Source: Thiobacillus sp.
GTDB taxonomy: Bacteria; Pseudomonadota; Gammaproteobacteria; Burkholderiales; Thiobacillaceae
Length of the DNA: 36,900 bases
Assembly: GCA_019459325.1 (NCBI GenBank)
Contig: JAIBFA010000016.1
Span: forward strand, 1-36,900
Direction: 5' to 3'
The translations under genes and the position numbers were made by a program. This document shows positions 1 to 8,974 of the stretch, one piece after another; position 1 is the stretch's first letter; every line of letters starts with the position of its first letter. The notes under the pieces are model-generated. The model did not search any database. It saw nothing but the letters and a program-made list of their open reading frames with translations, and was not told the origin of the DNA.

Positions 1-432
1 GTCGACGAAGCCGGCAAGACCATGGACGAGATCGTCACCTCGGTCAAACGCGTCACCGACATCATGAGCGAGATTGCTGCGGCGAGCCAGGAACAGAGTT
101 CCGGCATCGAGCAGGTCAACCAGGCCATCACCCAGATGGACGACGCCACCCAGCAGAATGCTGCGTTGGTGGAAGAGGCTGCGGCTGCGGCCGAGAGCCT
201 GCAGAACCAGGCCGGCAAGCTGGCCGAGGCGGTGAGCGTGTTCAAGCTGAATAGCGGTGCCTACAGTGCGCGCGCCGAGCTTCCGGTGTTGAGAGACAGG
301 GTTGCGGCTAGGCCGAGTGCCTCTCCGGGCATGAATACCCTGAAGGGCATCAAGCCCAAGCTGGCGCTGGTCGAGCGGCCGACGAAGCGCGTGGTTGCCG
401 GGGCCGGACGAGACGAGTGGACGGCGTTCTGA
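1..432 (+). CDS. Methyl-accepting chemotaxis protein, C-terminal fragment
   Basis: The reading frame is open from base 1, so the gene starts upstream of the window; 143 residues are visible. The first part is the end of the cytoplasmic signalling coiled coil of a chemoreceptor ([18 protein letters not shown], then ...[17 protein letters not shown]), the part that contacts CheA and CheW and carries methylation sites. After the coiled coil comes a basic, Pro/Ser-containing linker of about 50 residues. The protein ends in EWTAF, which fits the xWxxF tail pentapeptide that tethers CheR/CheB in receptors such as Tsr (NWETF). The sensor domain lies outside the window, so the ligand cannot be inferred. 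The family is certain; the tether role of the tail is an inference. Confidence 0.93.
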   Translation, partial: VDEAGKTMDEIVTSVKRVTDIMSEIAAASQEQSSGIEQVNQAITQMDDATQQNAALVEEAAAAAESLQNQAGKLAEAVSVFKLNSGAYSARAELPVLRDRVAARPSASPGMNTLKGIKPKLALVERPTKRVVAGAGRDEWTAF

Positions 433-514
433 TTCGAGGTGTCCTGCGTGCGAATCTAGGACCGGCCCCAGCCAGGCTTTGGGCTATCGGCCCATAGCGT
501 GGTGTGACGTCGCT

Positions 515-1021
515 TCAGCGCGTCTTGAGCACTGCCGCCCGGGGCACCACCAGCCGCACATAATCGAGCGCGACGTAGTTATTGATTTGCGATGGCCCGC
601 TGGGCGCGACGTCGACGTAAGCCGGGAAGTCCTCGGCTGCCAGCCCGCGCCGGCCGGCATAGGTTTCGCAGACATGCACCGGAATGCCGTCGTCGCGGCT
701 GAGGCTTTCGGCAATCTGGTGGACCACCGGGTTGCCGGTGCGTTTTTTGGTCTGGAGTGCGAACATTTCCTGGCCGTGCGTCACCAGCGCCATCGGCAAG
801 CCGGGGTGGCGCGCCTTCAGGCGCTGCGCGGCCTGCTTCACCCAGGGCAGCGCGAACTCCAGCGCACCGGGATCGCGGTCGACGATTTCAAATACCACCC
901 CGGCGGGTGCTTCCGGGCGCGCCAGCAGATCATCCAGAGTGAGCGGTGCGGCGACGGCCGGGCCGGTCATGACAAAAAGCCCGATCCAGAAGGAGAGCAA
1001 ACGGTTGAGTATTGAATTCAT
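515..1021 (-). CDS. Exported DsrE-family-like protein
   Basis: 168 residues. The N-terminus is a typical signal peptide (hydrophobic core at residues 9-24, likely cleavage after AVAA at 25), so the mature protein should be periplasmic. The remainder looks like a single DsrE/DsrF-like domain: strand VVFEIV near 42, strand MALVTHG near 77-83, and the only cysteine, C118, in PVHVCETYAGRRGL, where this family has its conserved cysteine. DsrE-type proteins are known for carrying or trafficking sulfur; that role here is inference. The gene lies 41 bases downstream of dctM on the same strand and may be the last gene of the TRAP operon. The ATG at 1021 was chosen because it gives the signal peptide; no strong ribosome site is visible. 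The substrate is unknown. Confidence 0.72.
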   Translation of the reverse strand: MNSILNRLLSFWIGLFVMTGPAVAAPLTLDDLLARPEAPAGVVFEIVDRDPGALEFALPWVKQAAQRLKARHPGLPMALVTHGQEMFALQTKKRTGNPVVHQIAESLSRDDGIPVHVCETYAGRRGLAAEDFPAYVDVAPSGPSQINNYVALDYVRLVVPRAAVLKTR

Positions 1022-1062
1022 GATGTTCGAATCAAAAGGCGTTGGGGGACACCATCCGCCTG

Positions 1063-2343
1063 TTAGTCGAGCAGCAACTGCGGCAGCACCAGGCTGATTT
1101 GCGGGATGTAGGTGATTATCAGCAAAAACACGAGCAGGACTGACAGCCACGGCAGGGCCGCGCGGGTGACCTGCACCAGGCTCATGCCGGTGATGCCGCT
1201 GGTGACGAACAGGTTCAGCCCCACGGGGGGCGTGATCATCCCGATCTCCATGTTGACCACCATGATGATGCCGAGGTGGATCGGGTCGATGCCGAGCTGG
1301 GTGCCGATCGGAAAGAAGATCGGCGCCAGGATCAGGATGATGCCGGTGGGCTCCATGAAGTTGCCCGCCACCAGCAGGATGACGTTGACCACGATCAGGA
1401 ACATCCAGGGTTCCATGCCGGCTGCAATGATGTGCTCGGCAATCGTCTGCGGGATGCGTTCGGTCGTCAGCACGTGGGCGAACAGCAGGGCATTGGCGAC
1501 GATGAACATCAGCATTACGGTAGTCTTGCCGGATTCCATCAGCACCTCGGGCAGGTGACGAATGCCGATGTCGCGGTAGACGAATACGGCAATCAGCGTG
1601 GCGTACACCGCAGCGACGGCCGCCGCTTCGGTCGGCGTGAACACGCCGCCGTAGATGCCGCCCATGATGATGAACAGCAAGGCCAGACCCCAGATCGAGT
1701 CCTTGAATGCGATCAGCAGTTCGCGCGGACTGGCGCGCTCGGTGCGCGTCAGCGTCAGCTTGCCGGCACGCCACCAGACCGCCAGCGCCAGCATGAAGGC
1801 CAGCAGCAGAGCAGGGAGGATGCCCGCCATGAACATGCGTCCGACCGATGTTTCGGTGACGGTGGCATACACCACCATCACGATGGACGGCGGCATCAGG
1901 ATGCCCAGCGTGCCGGCGTTGCAGATCACGCCCGCGGCGAAGGGCTTCGGGTAGCCGTTCCTGACCATGCCGGCGATCACGATGGAACCGATCGCCACCA
2001 CGGTGGCCGGGCTCGAGCCGGACACGGCGGCAAACAGCGTGCAGGCCAGTACGCTGGCGATGGCGAGGCCGCCGCGCAGGTGGCCGACGGCCGCGACCGC
2101 AAAGCGCACCATGCGCTTGGCCACGCCGCCGGTGCTCATCATGGTGCCGGCCAGGATGAAGAACGGGATCGACAGCAGCGTGTAGTGCTCGCTGGTCTCG
2201 TACAGCTTGATCGACAGGCTCGCCAGCGAATCGTCGGCGAAGAACAGGATCGTCAGGATGCTGGACAGGCCGAGTGAAATGGCAACCGGCATGCCCAGTG
2301 CCATCAGGAGCAGGAGCGAGACGAACAGGAAGGCGGTGCTCAT
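1063..2343 (-). CDS. dctM: TRAP transporter large permease subunit (DctM family)
   Basis: 426 residues, the normal length for the large membrane subunit of tripartite ATP-independent periplasmic transporters, with about a dozen hydrophobic segments. Family signatures include GSSPATVVAIGSI near residue 105, LGILMPPSIVMVVY near 140, and a C-terminal copy of the fold with MITPPVGLNLFV. It forms the sodium-driven channel that takes substrate from the periplasmic binding protein. The start ATG overlaps the dctQ stop codon by four bases (ATGA at 2340-2343), showing translational coupling. The substrate cannot be read from this subunit; C4-dicarboxylates and other organic acids are the usual cargo. 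Confidence 0.95.
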   Translation of the reverse strand: MSTAFLFVSLLLLMALGMPVAISLGLSSILTILFFADDSLASLSIKLYETSEHYTLLSIPFFILAGTMMSTGGVAKRMVRFAVAAVGHLRGGLAIASVLACTLFAAVSGSSPATVVAIGSIVIAGMVRNGYPKPFAAGVICNAGTLGILMPPSIVMVVYATVTETSVGRMFMAGILPALLLAFMLALAVWWRAGKLTLTRTERASPRELLIAFKDSIWGLALLFIIMGGIYGGVFTPTEAAAVAAVYATLIAVFVYRDIGIRHLPEVLMESGKTTVMLMFIVANALLFAHVLTTERIPQTIAEHIIAAGMEPWMFLIVVNVILLVAGNFMEPTGIILILAPIFFPIGTQLGIDPIHLGIIMVVNMEIGMITPPVGLNLFVTSGITGMSLVQVTRAALPWLSVLLVFLLIITYIPQISLVLPQLLLD

Positions 2344-2867
2344 GAGGCGGACGACTCGCTTTTGAGCCTGAGCGCATCTTCGGCCTCGTTGCCGAGGTGC
2401 AGCCTGTCGGAGCGGCCGGTGATCAGCGCCCACAGGACCTGCCCGAAGCGCAGCGCCAGCAGCGCGTAGCCTAAGGGCAGGATGGAACGCACGACCCAGA
2501 TCGGAATCGGCAGGTCGTCCAGTTCGACGCCCACAAGCTTCATCTTGCTGACGTAGACCCACGAGCCGTAGATCACGAGGCCGGCATAGAACAGGCACAG
2601 CAGCACGACGACGATCGAGATGGCGCGCCCCACACCGGGCGGGAACTTCTTGATCAACGAATCGACCCCGATGTGTGCGCCGGTGCGCACGCCGTAGGAG
2701 ATGCCGACGAAGATCATCACGGCAAAAAATATCGTGGTCAGCTCCACCGCCCACGTGAAGCCCGAATTGAAGCCGTAGCGCATGACCACCTGCAGGAAGG
2801 TCAGCAGGGTCATCAATGCAAGCATGACGACGACGATCAGTTCCTCGATGCGATCGAGAATCTTCAT
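2340..2867 (-). CDS. dctQ: TRAP transporter small permease subunit (DctQ family)
   Basis: 175 residues with four predicted membrane helices (about 10-30, 45-65, 85-110 and 128-150), the normal architecture of the small TRAP permease that scaffolds DctM in the inner membrane. Motifs typical of the family are LQVVMRYGFNSGFTWAVELT and GAHIGVDSL. An upstream in-frame ATG at 2894 exists, but the ATG at 2867 is preceded by a good ribosome site (GGAGGG) and is preferred. The gene lies 90 bases after dctP, with a GC-rich hairpin in the gap, and overlaps dctM by four bases. Confidence 0.92.
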   Translation of the reverse strand: MKILDRIEELIVVVMLALMTLLTFLQVVMRYGFNSGFTWAVELTTIFFAVMIFVGISYGVRTGAHIGVDSLIKKFPPGVGRAISIVVVLLCLFYAGLVIYGSWVYVSKMKLVGVELDDLPIPIWVVRSILPLGYALLALRFGQVLWALITGRSDRLHLGNEAEDALRLKSESSAS

Positions 2868-2922
2868 GGGAGCCCTCCGGTCAGGCCGGGTCAAGTATGC
2901 ATGCCCTGTGCAAGGAGGCTTG

Positions 2923-2952
2923 GACGGGGCCGGCCGCGGGTGCCGGCCCGTC
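2923..2952 (-). promoter_or_regulatory. Intercistronic stem-loop between dctP and dctQ
   Basis: Arms 2923-2934 and 2942-2952 pair over 11 bp (GACGG plus GCCGGC) with one bulged G at 2928 and a 7-base loop. It begins a few bases after the dctP stop and has no following T run on the minus strand, so it is not an ordinary terminator. Such hairpins after a binding-protein gene often protect its message or weaken read-through into the permease genes. That role is inference. Confidence 0.45.
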
Positions 2953-2957
2953 AGGTC

Positions 2958-3995
<1,038 letters not shown>

Positions 3996-4079
3996 TTATA
4001 GTGTAGCCCCGGCTTTGGAAATTTGTTTATGCGGGGTGGGTCTGATCATGCCTGATTGCATAAGACGTCGTCCGGACCG

Positions 4080-5375
4080 TCAGGGCATCCCGATCACAAA
4101 CCGGTGCTTTCCCGAAAGCGTGCGCGGGATGTCATCCAGGACGTTCACCTCCAGCACCATCTGCGCATCCACATTGCGGCGGATGTCGGCTTCCAGCGCT
4201 GCCCGTGTTTCGCTGCCCAGCGGCTGAGCGGCGACCAGGTTCAGCACGATCCGGTCGTAGTCGTGCTGCACCCACTGGTATTGCCGGATCTGCGTCTGCC
4301 CGTACAGCAGGCGGTTGAAATAGGACGGGTGGACGGTCTTGCCGCTGCGGGTGCGGATGAGGTCGTTCTGCCGGCACAGGTCCATTTCCATCAGCGGGAA
4401 CGGCAGGCCGCAGTCGCATGCGCCGCCAAGCGGCCGGCCGGAGTCGCCGATGTCGTAGCGGATCATCGGCATCAGCCGGTTGGTCAGCGACGTGACCAGC
4501 AGCCGGTTTTCATCGTCGATCTTCACCGATTCGAGGTACACCATGTCGGTGAAGACATGCATGTTGCCGAGCCGGCATTCGCAGGCGATGTTGGGAATTT
4601 CGCGGCTGCCGTACTGGTTGAACACCTTGCAGCCGAAGGCCTGCTGCATCAGCCGACGCTGGCTGTCGTCGAGCACTTCGGCCGTGGAGTACACGCCGAT
4701 CAGCGTCTTCGGCATCGGCAGCCGCTGGTCGATCACCACCCGCGCGACATCCGCCAGCACGCTTGCGTAGCCCTGCAGCAGCACGGGCCGGTAAACCTGG
4801 ATGAAGCGCGCCCATTCGACGAGCGTGTCCTCGGTGTATTCGTAGGCGGCGATGGTGTGCTCGGCCGCGATGAGATCGTCGAGCCGGGTGCCGAATACGC
4901 CGCCGGGGGCGACGTCCTGCCGCGCGCCCCAGAAGTTGAGGATTTTCTGCCCCGGCCGCCAGCCTGAGAGCATGTAGCTGCGCATCATGCCGCCGCGCAT
5001 CAGTTCGTGCTTGGCGTCGTCGTACCAGAAGGTCAGCGGCTTGCCGGTCGAGCCGCCGGTATGGCCGAGCTTCACCTGGCTGCGGTCGGCCGTGCCGGCC
5101 AGCAGGTCGTCGAGGCGCCGGATGACGTCGTCCTTTTTCAGGATGGGCAAGTCGCCGATGGCGATGGGTTGGCCTGCGTCGAGCAGCGGATCGAGCGTGT
5201 CGGCGTAATAGGGCGTGTGCGCAGCGGCATAGGCGACGATGCCGGCCAGATCCTGCTGCTGTTTGGCGAGCAGGCTCGCATGATCGAGTGCCTGATTGGT
5301 CAGCAACTGCCTGAGATGCGCATACCGCAACGGATAGCGCCTGCGGTGCAGCGCGTGCCGCAGGCGTTCGATCAT
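4080..5375 (-). CDS. Phenylacetate-CoA ligase-like (PaaK/CapK family) adenylate-forming enzyme
   Basis: 431 residues, the usual length for the PaaK/CapK branch of adenylate-forming enzymes, which activate a carboxylate with ATP and usually pass it to CoA or another acceptor. Visible motifs in order: phosphate loop GHTGGSTGKP (104-113), YGSRE (255-259), a Cys pair C265/C267 followed by GNMHVFTD, YDIGD (307-311), a second Cys pair C320/C322, and the C-terminal SGKHR (421-425) holding the catalytic lysine. CapK homologues often occur in surface-polysaccharide loci, where their substrates are mostly unknown. The start overlaps the stop of the preceding gene by four bases (ATGA), so it is the last gene of the three-gene unit 8762-4080. 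No phenylacetate catabolism gene is nearby, so paaK is not claimed. Confidence 0.85.
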   Translation of the reverse strand: MIERLRHALHRRRYPLRYAHLRQLLTNQALDHASLLAKQQQDLAGIVAYAAAHTPYYADTLDPLLDAGQPIAIGDLPILKKDDVIRRLDDLLAGTADRSQVKLGHTGGSTGKPLTFWYDDAKHELMRGGMMRSYMLSGWRPGQKILNFWGARQDVAPGGVFGTRLDDLIAAEHTIAAYEYTEDTLVEWARFIQVYRPVLLQGYASVLADVARVVIDQRLPMPKTLIGVYSTAEVLDDSQRRLMQQAFGCKVFNQYGSREIPNIACECRLGNMHVFTDMVYLESVKIDDENRLLVTSLTNRLMPMIRYDIGDSGRPLGGACDCGLPFPLMEMDLCRQNDLIRTRSGKTVHPSYFNRLLYGQTQIRQYQWVQHDYDRIVLNLVAAQPLGSETRAALEADIRRNVDAQMVLEVNVLDDIPRTLSGKHRFVIGMP

Positions 5376-7129
5376 GGCTGCATCAGCGCGGCCAGTGCAT
5401 CGTCCCAGGCGCACCGGTCGGCGGGGTAGTGGGCGATGGCGTCGAGCTGGCGTGCGCGCCACGCTGTGCAGGCGGCGGCCGACTCGATGCGTGCCTGGCA
5501 CGGCGAATCCCTGCCGAAGTTGTGTTCGAGGTTGTCGGCAAACGCCTTGAAGTTTGTGCGCGCGCCCACCAGGCCGGCATCGCGGTTCCACCATGCAGCC
5601 GGGTCGTTCAGCAGGGTGTCGAAGCCCGCCAGCTTGTCGATCATGGCCTGGTGCCGGGCGCGATACTTCCCCCGCATCTCGGCTTGCACGCTGTCCAGCG
5701 TGGCGGCGATCTGCGCCGGAGCGATGATGCGCTGCGGGTAGCCCTGTCCGGTCAGTCGTTCGACGGAAAACAGCATGACGTCACCGTGAAACTGGCGCTC
5801 GAACTCGTCGCACAGGTCGACGTTTTCACGCAAGGTCATCACGCCGGGGCGGAATTCGGATTGCCCGGTGGCGTCGACCGTGCGGGTATGCAGCATGGGC
5901 AGGTTGGCCGAGACGAAACGTGCGCCCAGCCCGGCCTTCAGAAGTCGCCCGAGCGTGGGGCCGGACATCCGCAGGCGCAGCGGCGCGAAGGGGATGAACC
6001 AGTGCAGGGCCGAGGCGCGGAAGATGGCGTTGCCGGTGTAGACGGTGCGTGCGGGCTGCACGCTCTGCATGAGGTCGGCAGGCTGGTAACGGGTGACGCG
6101 GGTGGGATGCTCGCCGTGGAAAAAGCGTTGCAGCCGCTGGGAAAAATCGTCGAAGCAGGCGGCGTTGCTGGGGCGGCCTGGCAGGGAGCAAGGGAAGCGA
6201 TAGGGCGCATCGGCATGGCGGAAGCCGAACAGATCGGCCATGTCGTGATACGCGGCCTCCCCCGACCCTTGGGGGCTCGGCACGGGCTGCCGGTAGGCCG
6301 CCGCGGGATCGTGCCCCGCCATTTCGCGCAGAAAGCCGGTCACGTCGTCGAGGAAATTGCCGGCCATCACCGCTGGCGAAACCGGCGGATCGCCGACCAC
6401 CTTGCCGGTCAGGACCTCGGCCTCGGTGGCGCTGAAGAGGGCGTCGAGCTGCGCCAGGAAATTCACTGCGTAGACGTCGCGGTCGCCGTCAGCGGTGGCG
6501 ACCTTCACCTGGAAGGTCTGGTCGGCGTCCACCGTGTAAAAAAGTCGGGACGTATCGGCAGCCTGCGTTTGCGCCAGCTTCAGCCAGGCGATGTTGCGCA
6601 TGATCGCCTGGCCTTTGTGGCTGAACGCCTCGGGACGCAGGGGGCCGACGATGCGCGATAGATCGATGCTGCCGGGCAGCGTGGCGAGCAGCGCACGCTG
6701 TTCGTCGAGTCCGAAGACCTGCATGGCAAGGCCGCGCGCCTCGAATTCGCACGCGATGCGTCGATGTGCAGCGATGCATGCCGGGTCCTGCGAGTCGTCG
6801 GCGATCATCACCGCAAACTTTTGCCAGCGGCCGTCGCGCTGGCCGCCGTAGCCATACAGGTTGCAGAGTTCGAGCAGGCTGTCGAGGCAGGCCTGCAGCT
6901 GCTGCGGGCTGTCGGCGACCGGAATGACGATGACGAAGTGGTGGCGGCTGTCTGCCCCGCGCGCGGCGATCAGCGTTTCCAGCCGCCGCCAGGCCGATTG
7001 ATACGAAGGCAACAGCGCCTCATTGAAGCCGCCGTCCCACAGCGCAGCTTCGAAGCGGGCGATGACGGCGCGCTGCGCCGCGATCTGTTCGTCTGGACTA
7101 ACGAGCCGACAGGTAGCGCGGGAAGGCAT
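5372..7129 (-). CDS. GT-A-fold glycosyltransferase-like protein of unknown substrate
   Basis: 585 residues from the ATG at 7129. Residues 65-115 resemble the nucleotide-sugar-binding start of family 2 glycosyltransferases: strand FVIVIPVADSPQQLQACLDS, later strand KFAVMIADDSQD. A DxD-like metal site DAD (201-203) lies in LFYTVDADQTF. The C-terminal 350 residues show no motif I recognise; no membrane helix is evident. The 5-prime end overlaps the ThDP gene by 32 bases in another frame, and the 3-prime end overlaps the ligase gene by four, so the three are probably co-translated. No ribosome site is obvious at 7129; an in-frame ATG at 7180 lies still deeper in the upstream gene. Transferase activity is inferred from fold motifs; the donor and acceptor are unknown. 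Confidence 0.68.
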   Translation of the reverse strand: MPSRATCRLVSPDEQIAAQRAVIARFEAALWDGGFNEALLPSYQSAWRRLETLIAARGADSRHHFVIVIPVADSPQQLQACLDSLLELCNLYGYGGQRDGRWQKFAVMIADDSQDPACIAAHRRIACEFEARGLAMQVFGLDEQRALLATLPGSIDLSRIVGPLRPEAFSHKGQAIMRNIAWLKLAQTQAADTSRLFYTVDADQTFQVKVATADGDRDVYAVNFLAQLDALFSATEAEVLTGKVVGDPPVSPAVMAGNFLDDVTGFLREMAGHDPAAAYRQPVPSPQGSGEAAYHDMADLFGFRHADAPYRFPCSLPGRPSNAACFDDFSQRLQRFFHGEHPTRVTRYQPADLMQSVQPARTVYTGNAIFRASALHWFIPFAPLRLRMSGPTLGRLLKAGLGARFVSANLPMLHTRTVDATGQSEFRPGVMTLRENVDLCDEFERQFHGDVMLFSVERLTGQGYPQRIIAPAQIAATLDSVQAEMRGKYRARHQAMIDKLAGFDTLLNDPAAWWNRDAGLVGARTNFKAFADNLEHNFGRDSPCQARIESAAACTAWRARQLDAIAHYPADRCAWDDALAALMQP

Positions 7130-8762
7130 GTTTGTCGAGCAGGATTTCGATGAGGTTGATGGCGCCGGTGAGGTCTGCATTCGCGAACATCGCGTCGAGG
7201 TCGGTGTCCGTTTCGACGCGGTAATGCGCCACGCCGAAGGACTGCGCGAGCAGGCCGAAATCGGGGTTGGTGAAGTCGCAGTCGATGTAGCGCTCGCCGT
7301 AGAGCTGGAACTGGTTCTTGCGGATCAAGCTCAGCGTGCCGTTGTTGATCACCACCACGTTGAGCGGGATGCTGTAGTTCACAGCCGTCATCATTTCCAT
7401 GCAGCACATCTGGAAGCCGCCGTCGCCGAGGATGGCGAAGGTCGGGCTGTCCTTGGCAAAGCAGCGCGCACCGATCGCGGCGGGAATCGCGTGGCCGAGC
7501 GAGGAGATGCCGGAATTGGGAAAGTAGTGATTGCGGTCCGACACGTCGAAGTAGCTCTGTGCAAAAACGATGTTGTCGTCGAACACCAGCGCGTTGTGCG
7601 GAAAGCGCTGGGCCAGTTCGCTGTAGAACCGCTGAATCAGGTGGAATGCTTCTTGTTGTGTCGCCGTTTTATCGCCCGCTGGCGGCGTGACGGCTGCACG
7701 GTGGGTGTCGATCCGGTCCATGGCCTTGGGCGCCATGCCGTCTTCATCGAGCGTCGCGAACACGTCTTCCATCACCGCACGGATGTCGCCGCAGATCGCC
7801 ACGTCCGGCTGGAACACGCGGCCGAGCTGCGCGGGATCGCGGTCGACCTGGGCGATTTTCTTGTTCTTCAGCAGCTTCGCGTCCCACAGATAGCTGGTGC
7901 GTTCGTTGAAGCCGGCGCCGAGAAAAATCAGCAGATCTGCATGGTCTGCAAGATAGCGATACGCATCGCCGTTGGAGGTGACGCCGAGGCAGCCGAGCGA
8001 CAGCGGCGTGCCCTCGGCCACCACGCCCTTGGCCTTTAGGCTGGTGGTGACCGGGATGTTGAAACGTTCCGCGAATGCGGCGACGACATCGCGCCCTCCC
8101 GCCTGGATGCAGCCATGGCCGGCGACGATGACGGGGGTGTGCGCGTCCCGGATCAGCGCGGCGAGTTCGGCGACCGACGCCGTGTTGCGGAGCGCCGCCT
8201 TGCGCGGAAAGTGTATCTGCTCGAGCACGCTGTCGTCGACCGGCTCCTTCTGCACGTTGTAGGGGATCGACAGCAGCACCGGCCCCGGCTCGCGGCCGAG
8301 CAGCACCTGCGTGGCCTGGTTCAGCACTTGGCCCAGATAGTCGGTGCGCTCGATCAGCTTGTGATAGCGCGTGATGCTGGCGAACAGCGCACCCTGGTCG
8401 ATGGCGCCGCCTTCGCCCGAGCTCTCCTGCAGACCGCCCTTGCCGAAGATATAAGTGGAGGTTTCGCCGGTGATCGCCAGCACCGGCAGCCGCTCGGCGT
8501 AGGCGTTGGCAATCCCGGTGATGAGATTGGTCGCGCCCGGTCCCGCGGTGGCGATGCAGGCGGCGGGCCGGTGCGACACCCGCGCGTAGCCGCCCGCCAT
8601 GAAGGCCGCGCCCTGCTCGTGCTTGACCAATACGCTCTTCACTTGCGAATCATGCAGGCGGTCGTAGATCGGCAGCACGTGCGCGCCCGGCATGCCGAAG
8701 ATATGGTCGATGCCCAGGCGCTCCAGATACCGAACGATCAATTCGCTGACGGAAATGTTCAT
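7098..8762 (-). CDS. ThDP-dependent enzyme of the acetolactate synthase family
   Basis: 554 residues with the three-domain layout of ThDP enzymes. The N-terminal pyrimidine-binding domain has the catalytic Glu49 (KHEQGAAFMAGGYAR) and the AGPGATN loop. The middle domain spans about 190-340. The C-terminal domain has the ThDP/Mg motif GDGGFQM (446-452) through NN (473-474). It resembles the IlvB group, but no small regulatory subunit (ilvN) or ilvC lies beside it. The next two genes encode a glycosyltransferase-like and a ligase-like protein, so branched-chain amino acid synthesis is unlikely to be its job. It probably condenses or decarboxylates a 2-oxo acid; the substrate is unknown. The start at 8762 fits the family N-terminus; an in-frame upstream extension was rejected. 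First gene of its operon. Confidence 0.86.
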   Translation of the reverse strand: MNISVSELIVRYLERLGIDHIFGMPGAHVLPIYDRLHDSQVKSVLVKHEQGAAFMAGGYARVSHRPAACIATAGPGATNLITGIANAYAERLPVLAITGETSTYIFGKGGLQESSGEGGAIDQGALFASITRYHKLIERTDYLGQVLNQATQVLLGREPGPVLLSIPYNVQKEPVDDSVLEQIHFPRKAALRNTASVAELAALIRDAHTPVIVAGHGCIQAGGRDVVAAFAERFNIPVTTSLKAKGVVAEGTPLSLGCLGVTSNGDAYRYLADHADLLIFLGAGFNERTSYLWDAKLLKNKKIAQVDRDPAQLGRVFQPDVAICGDIRAVMEDVFATLDEDGMAPKAMDRIDTHRAAVTPPAGDKTATQQEAFHLIQRFYSELAQRFPHNALVFDDNIVFAQSYFDVSDRNHYFPNSGISSLGHAIPAAIGARCFAKDSPTFAILGDGGFQMCCMEMMTAVNYSIPLNVVVINNGTLSLIRKNQFQLYGERYIDCDFTNPDFGLLAQSFGVAHYRVETDTDLDAMFANADLTGAINLIEILLDKHAFPRYLSAR

Positions 8763-8882
8763 GTGCTTGTTATGGTGTTTTTTGATCTCGCTCCGCCGGC
8801 GCGTGCAGTCGCGACCGGAAGTCCGGGATTTGAGCACAAGAAGCCGTGCGGGAAAACCTTGGGTATTGCGTGGGATTGTGCG

Positions 8883-8962
8883 TGAGCCCCGGCCGGGTTG
8901 CGCAGCCAGGGCTCATTTCGCGGCAGCACACGCTGCCGTTGCACCTGCCCGCGCAGGCGCAA
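8883..8962. other. Run of three adjacent stem-loops in an intergenic region
   Basis: Between the ThDP gene start and the 3-prime end of the CBS-domain gene are three consecutive hairpins. 8883-8915 has TGAGCCC/GGGCTCA plus GGC/GCC with one mismatch. 8921-8938 is CGGCAGC-ACAC-GCTGCCG, perfect. 8939-8962 has TTGC/GCAA plus CCTGC/GCAGG with one mismatch. None has a T run. This could be an mRNA 3-prime structure, a small RNA or a repeat element; I cannot decide. Confidence 0.4.
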
Positions 8963-8974
8963 CGCTTCGGCGGT

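Noticed and set aside
4080-5375. Naming the ligase paaK
   Set aside because: No other phenylacetate degradation gene is present and the context suggests another substrate.
7098-8762. Calling the ThDP enzyme ilvB
   Set aside because: No ilvN or ilvC is adjacent, and its neighbours are a glycosyltransferase-like and a ligase-like gene, so the isoleucine-valine role is not supported.
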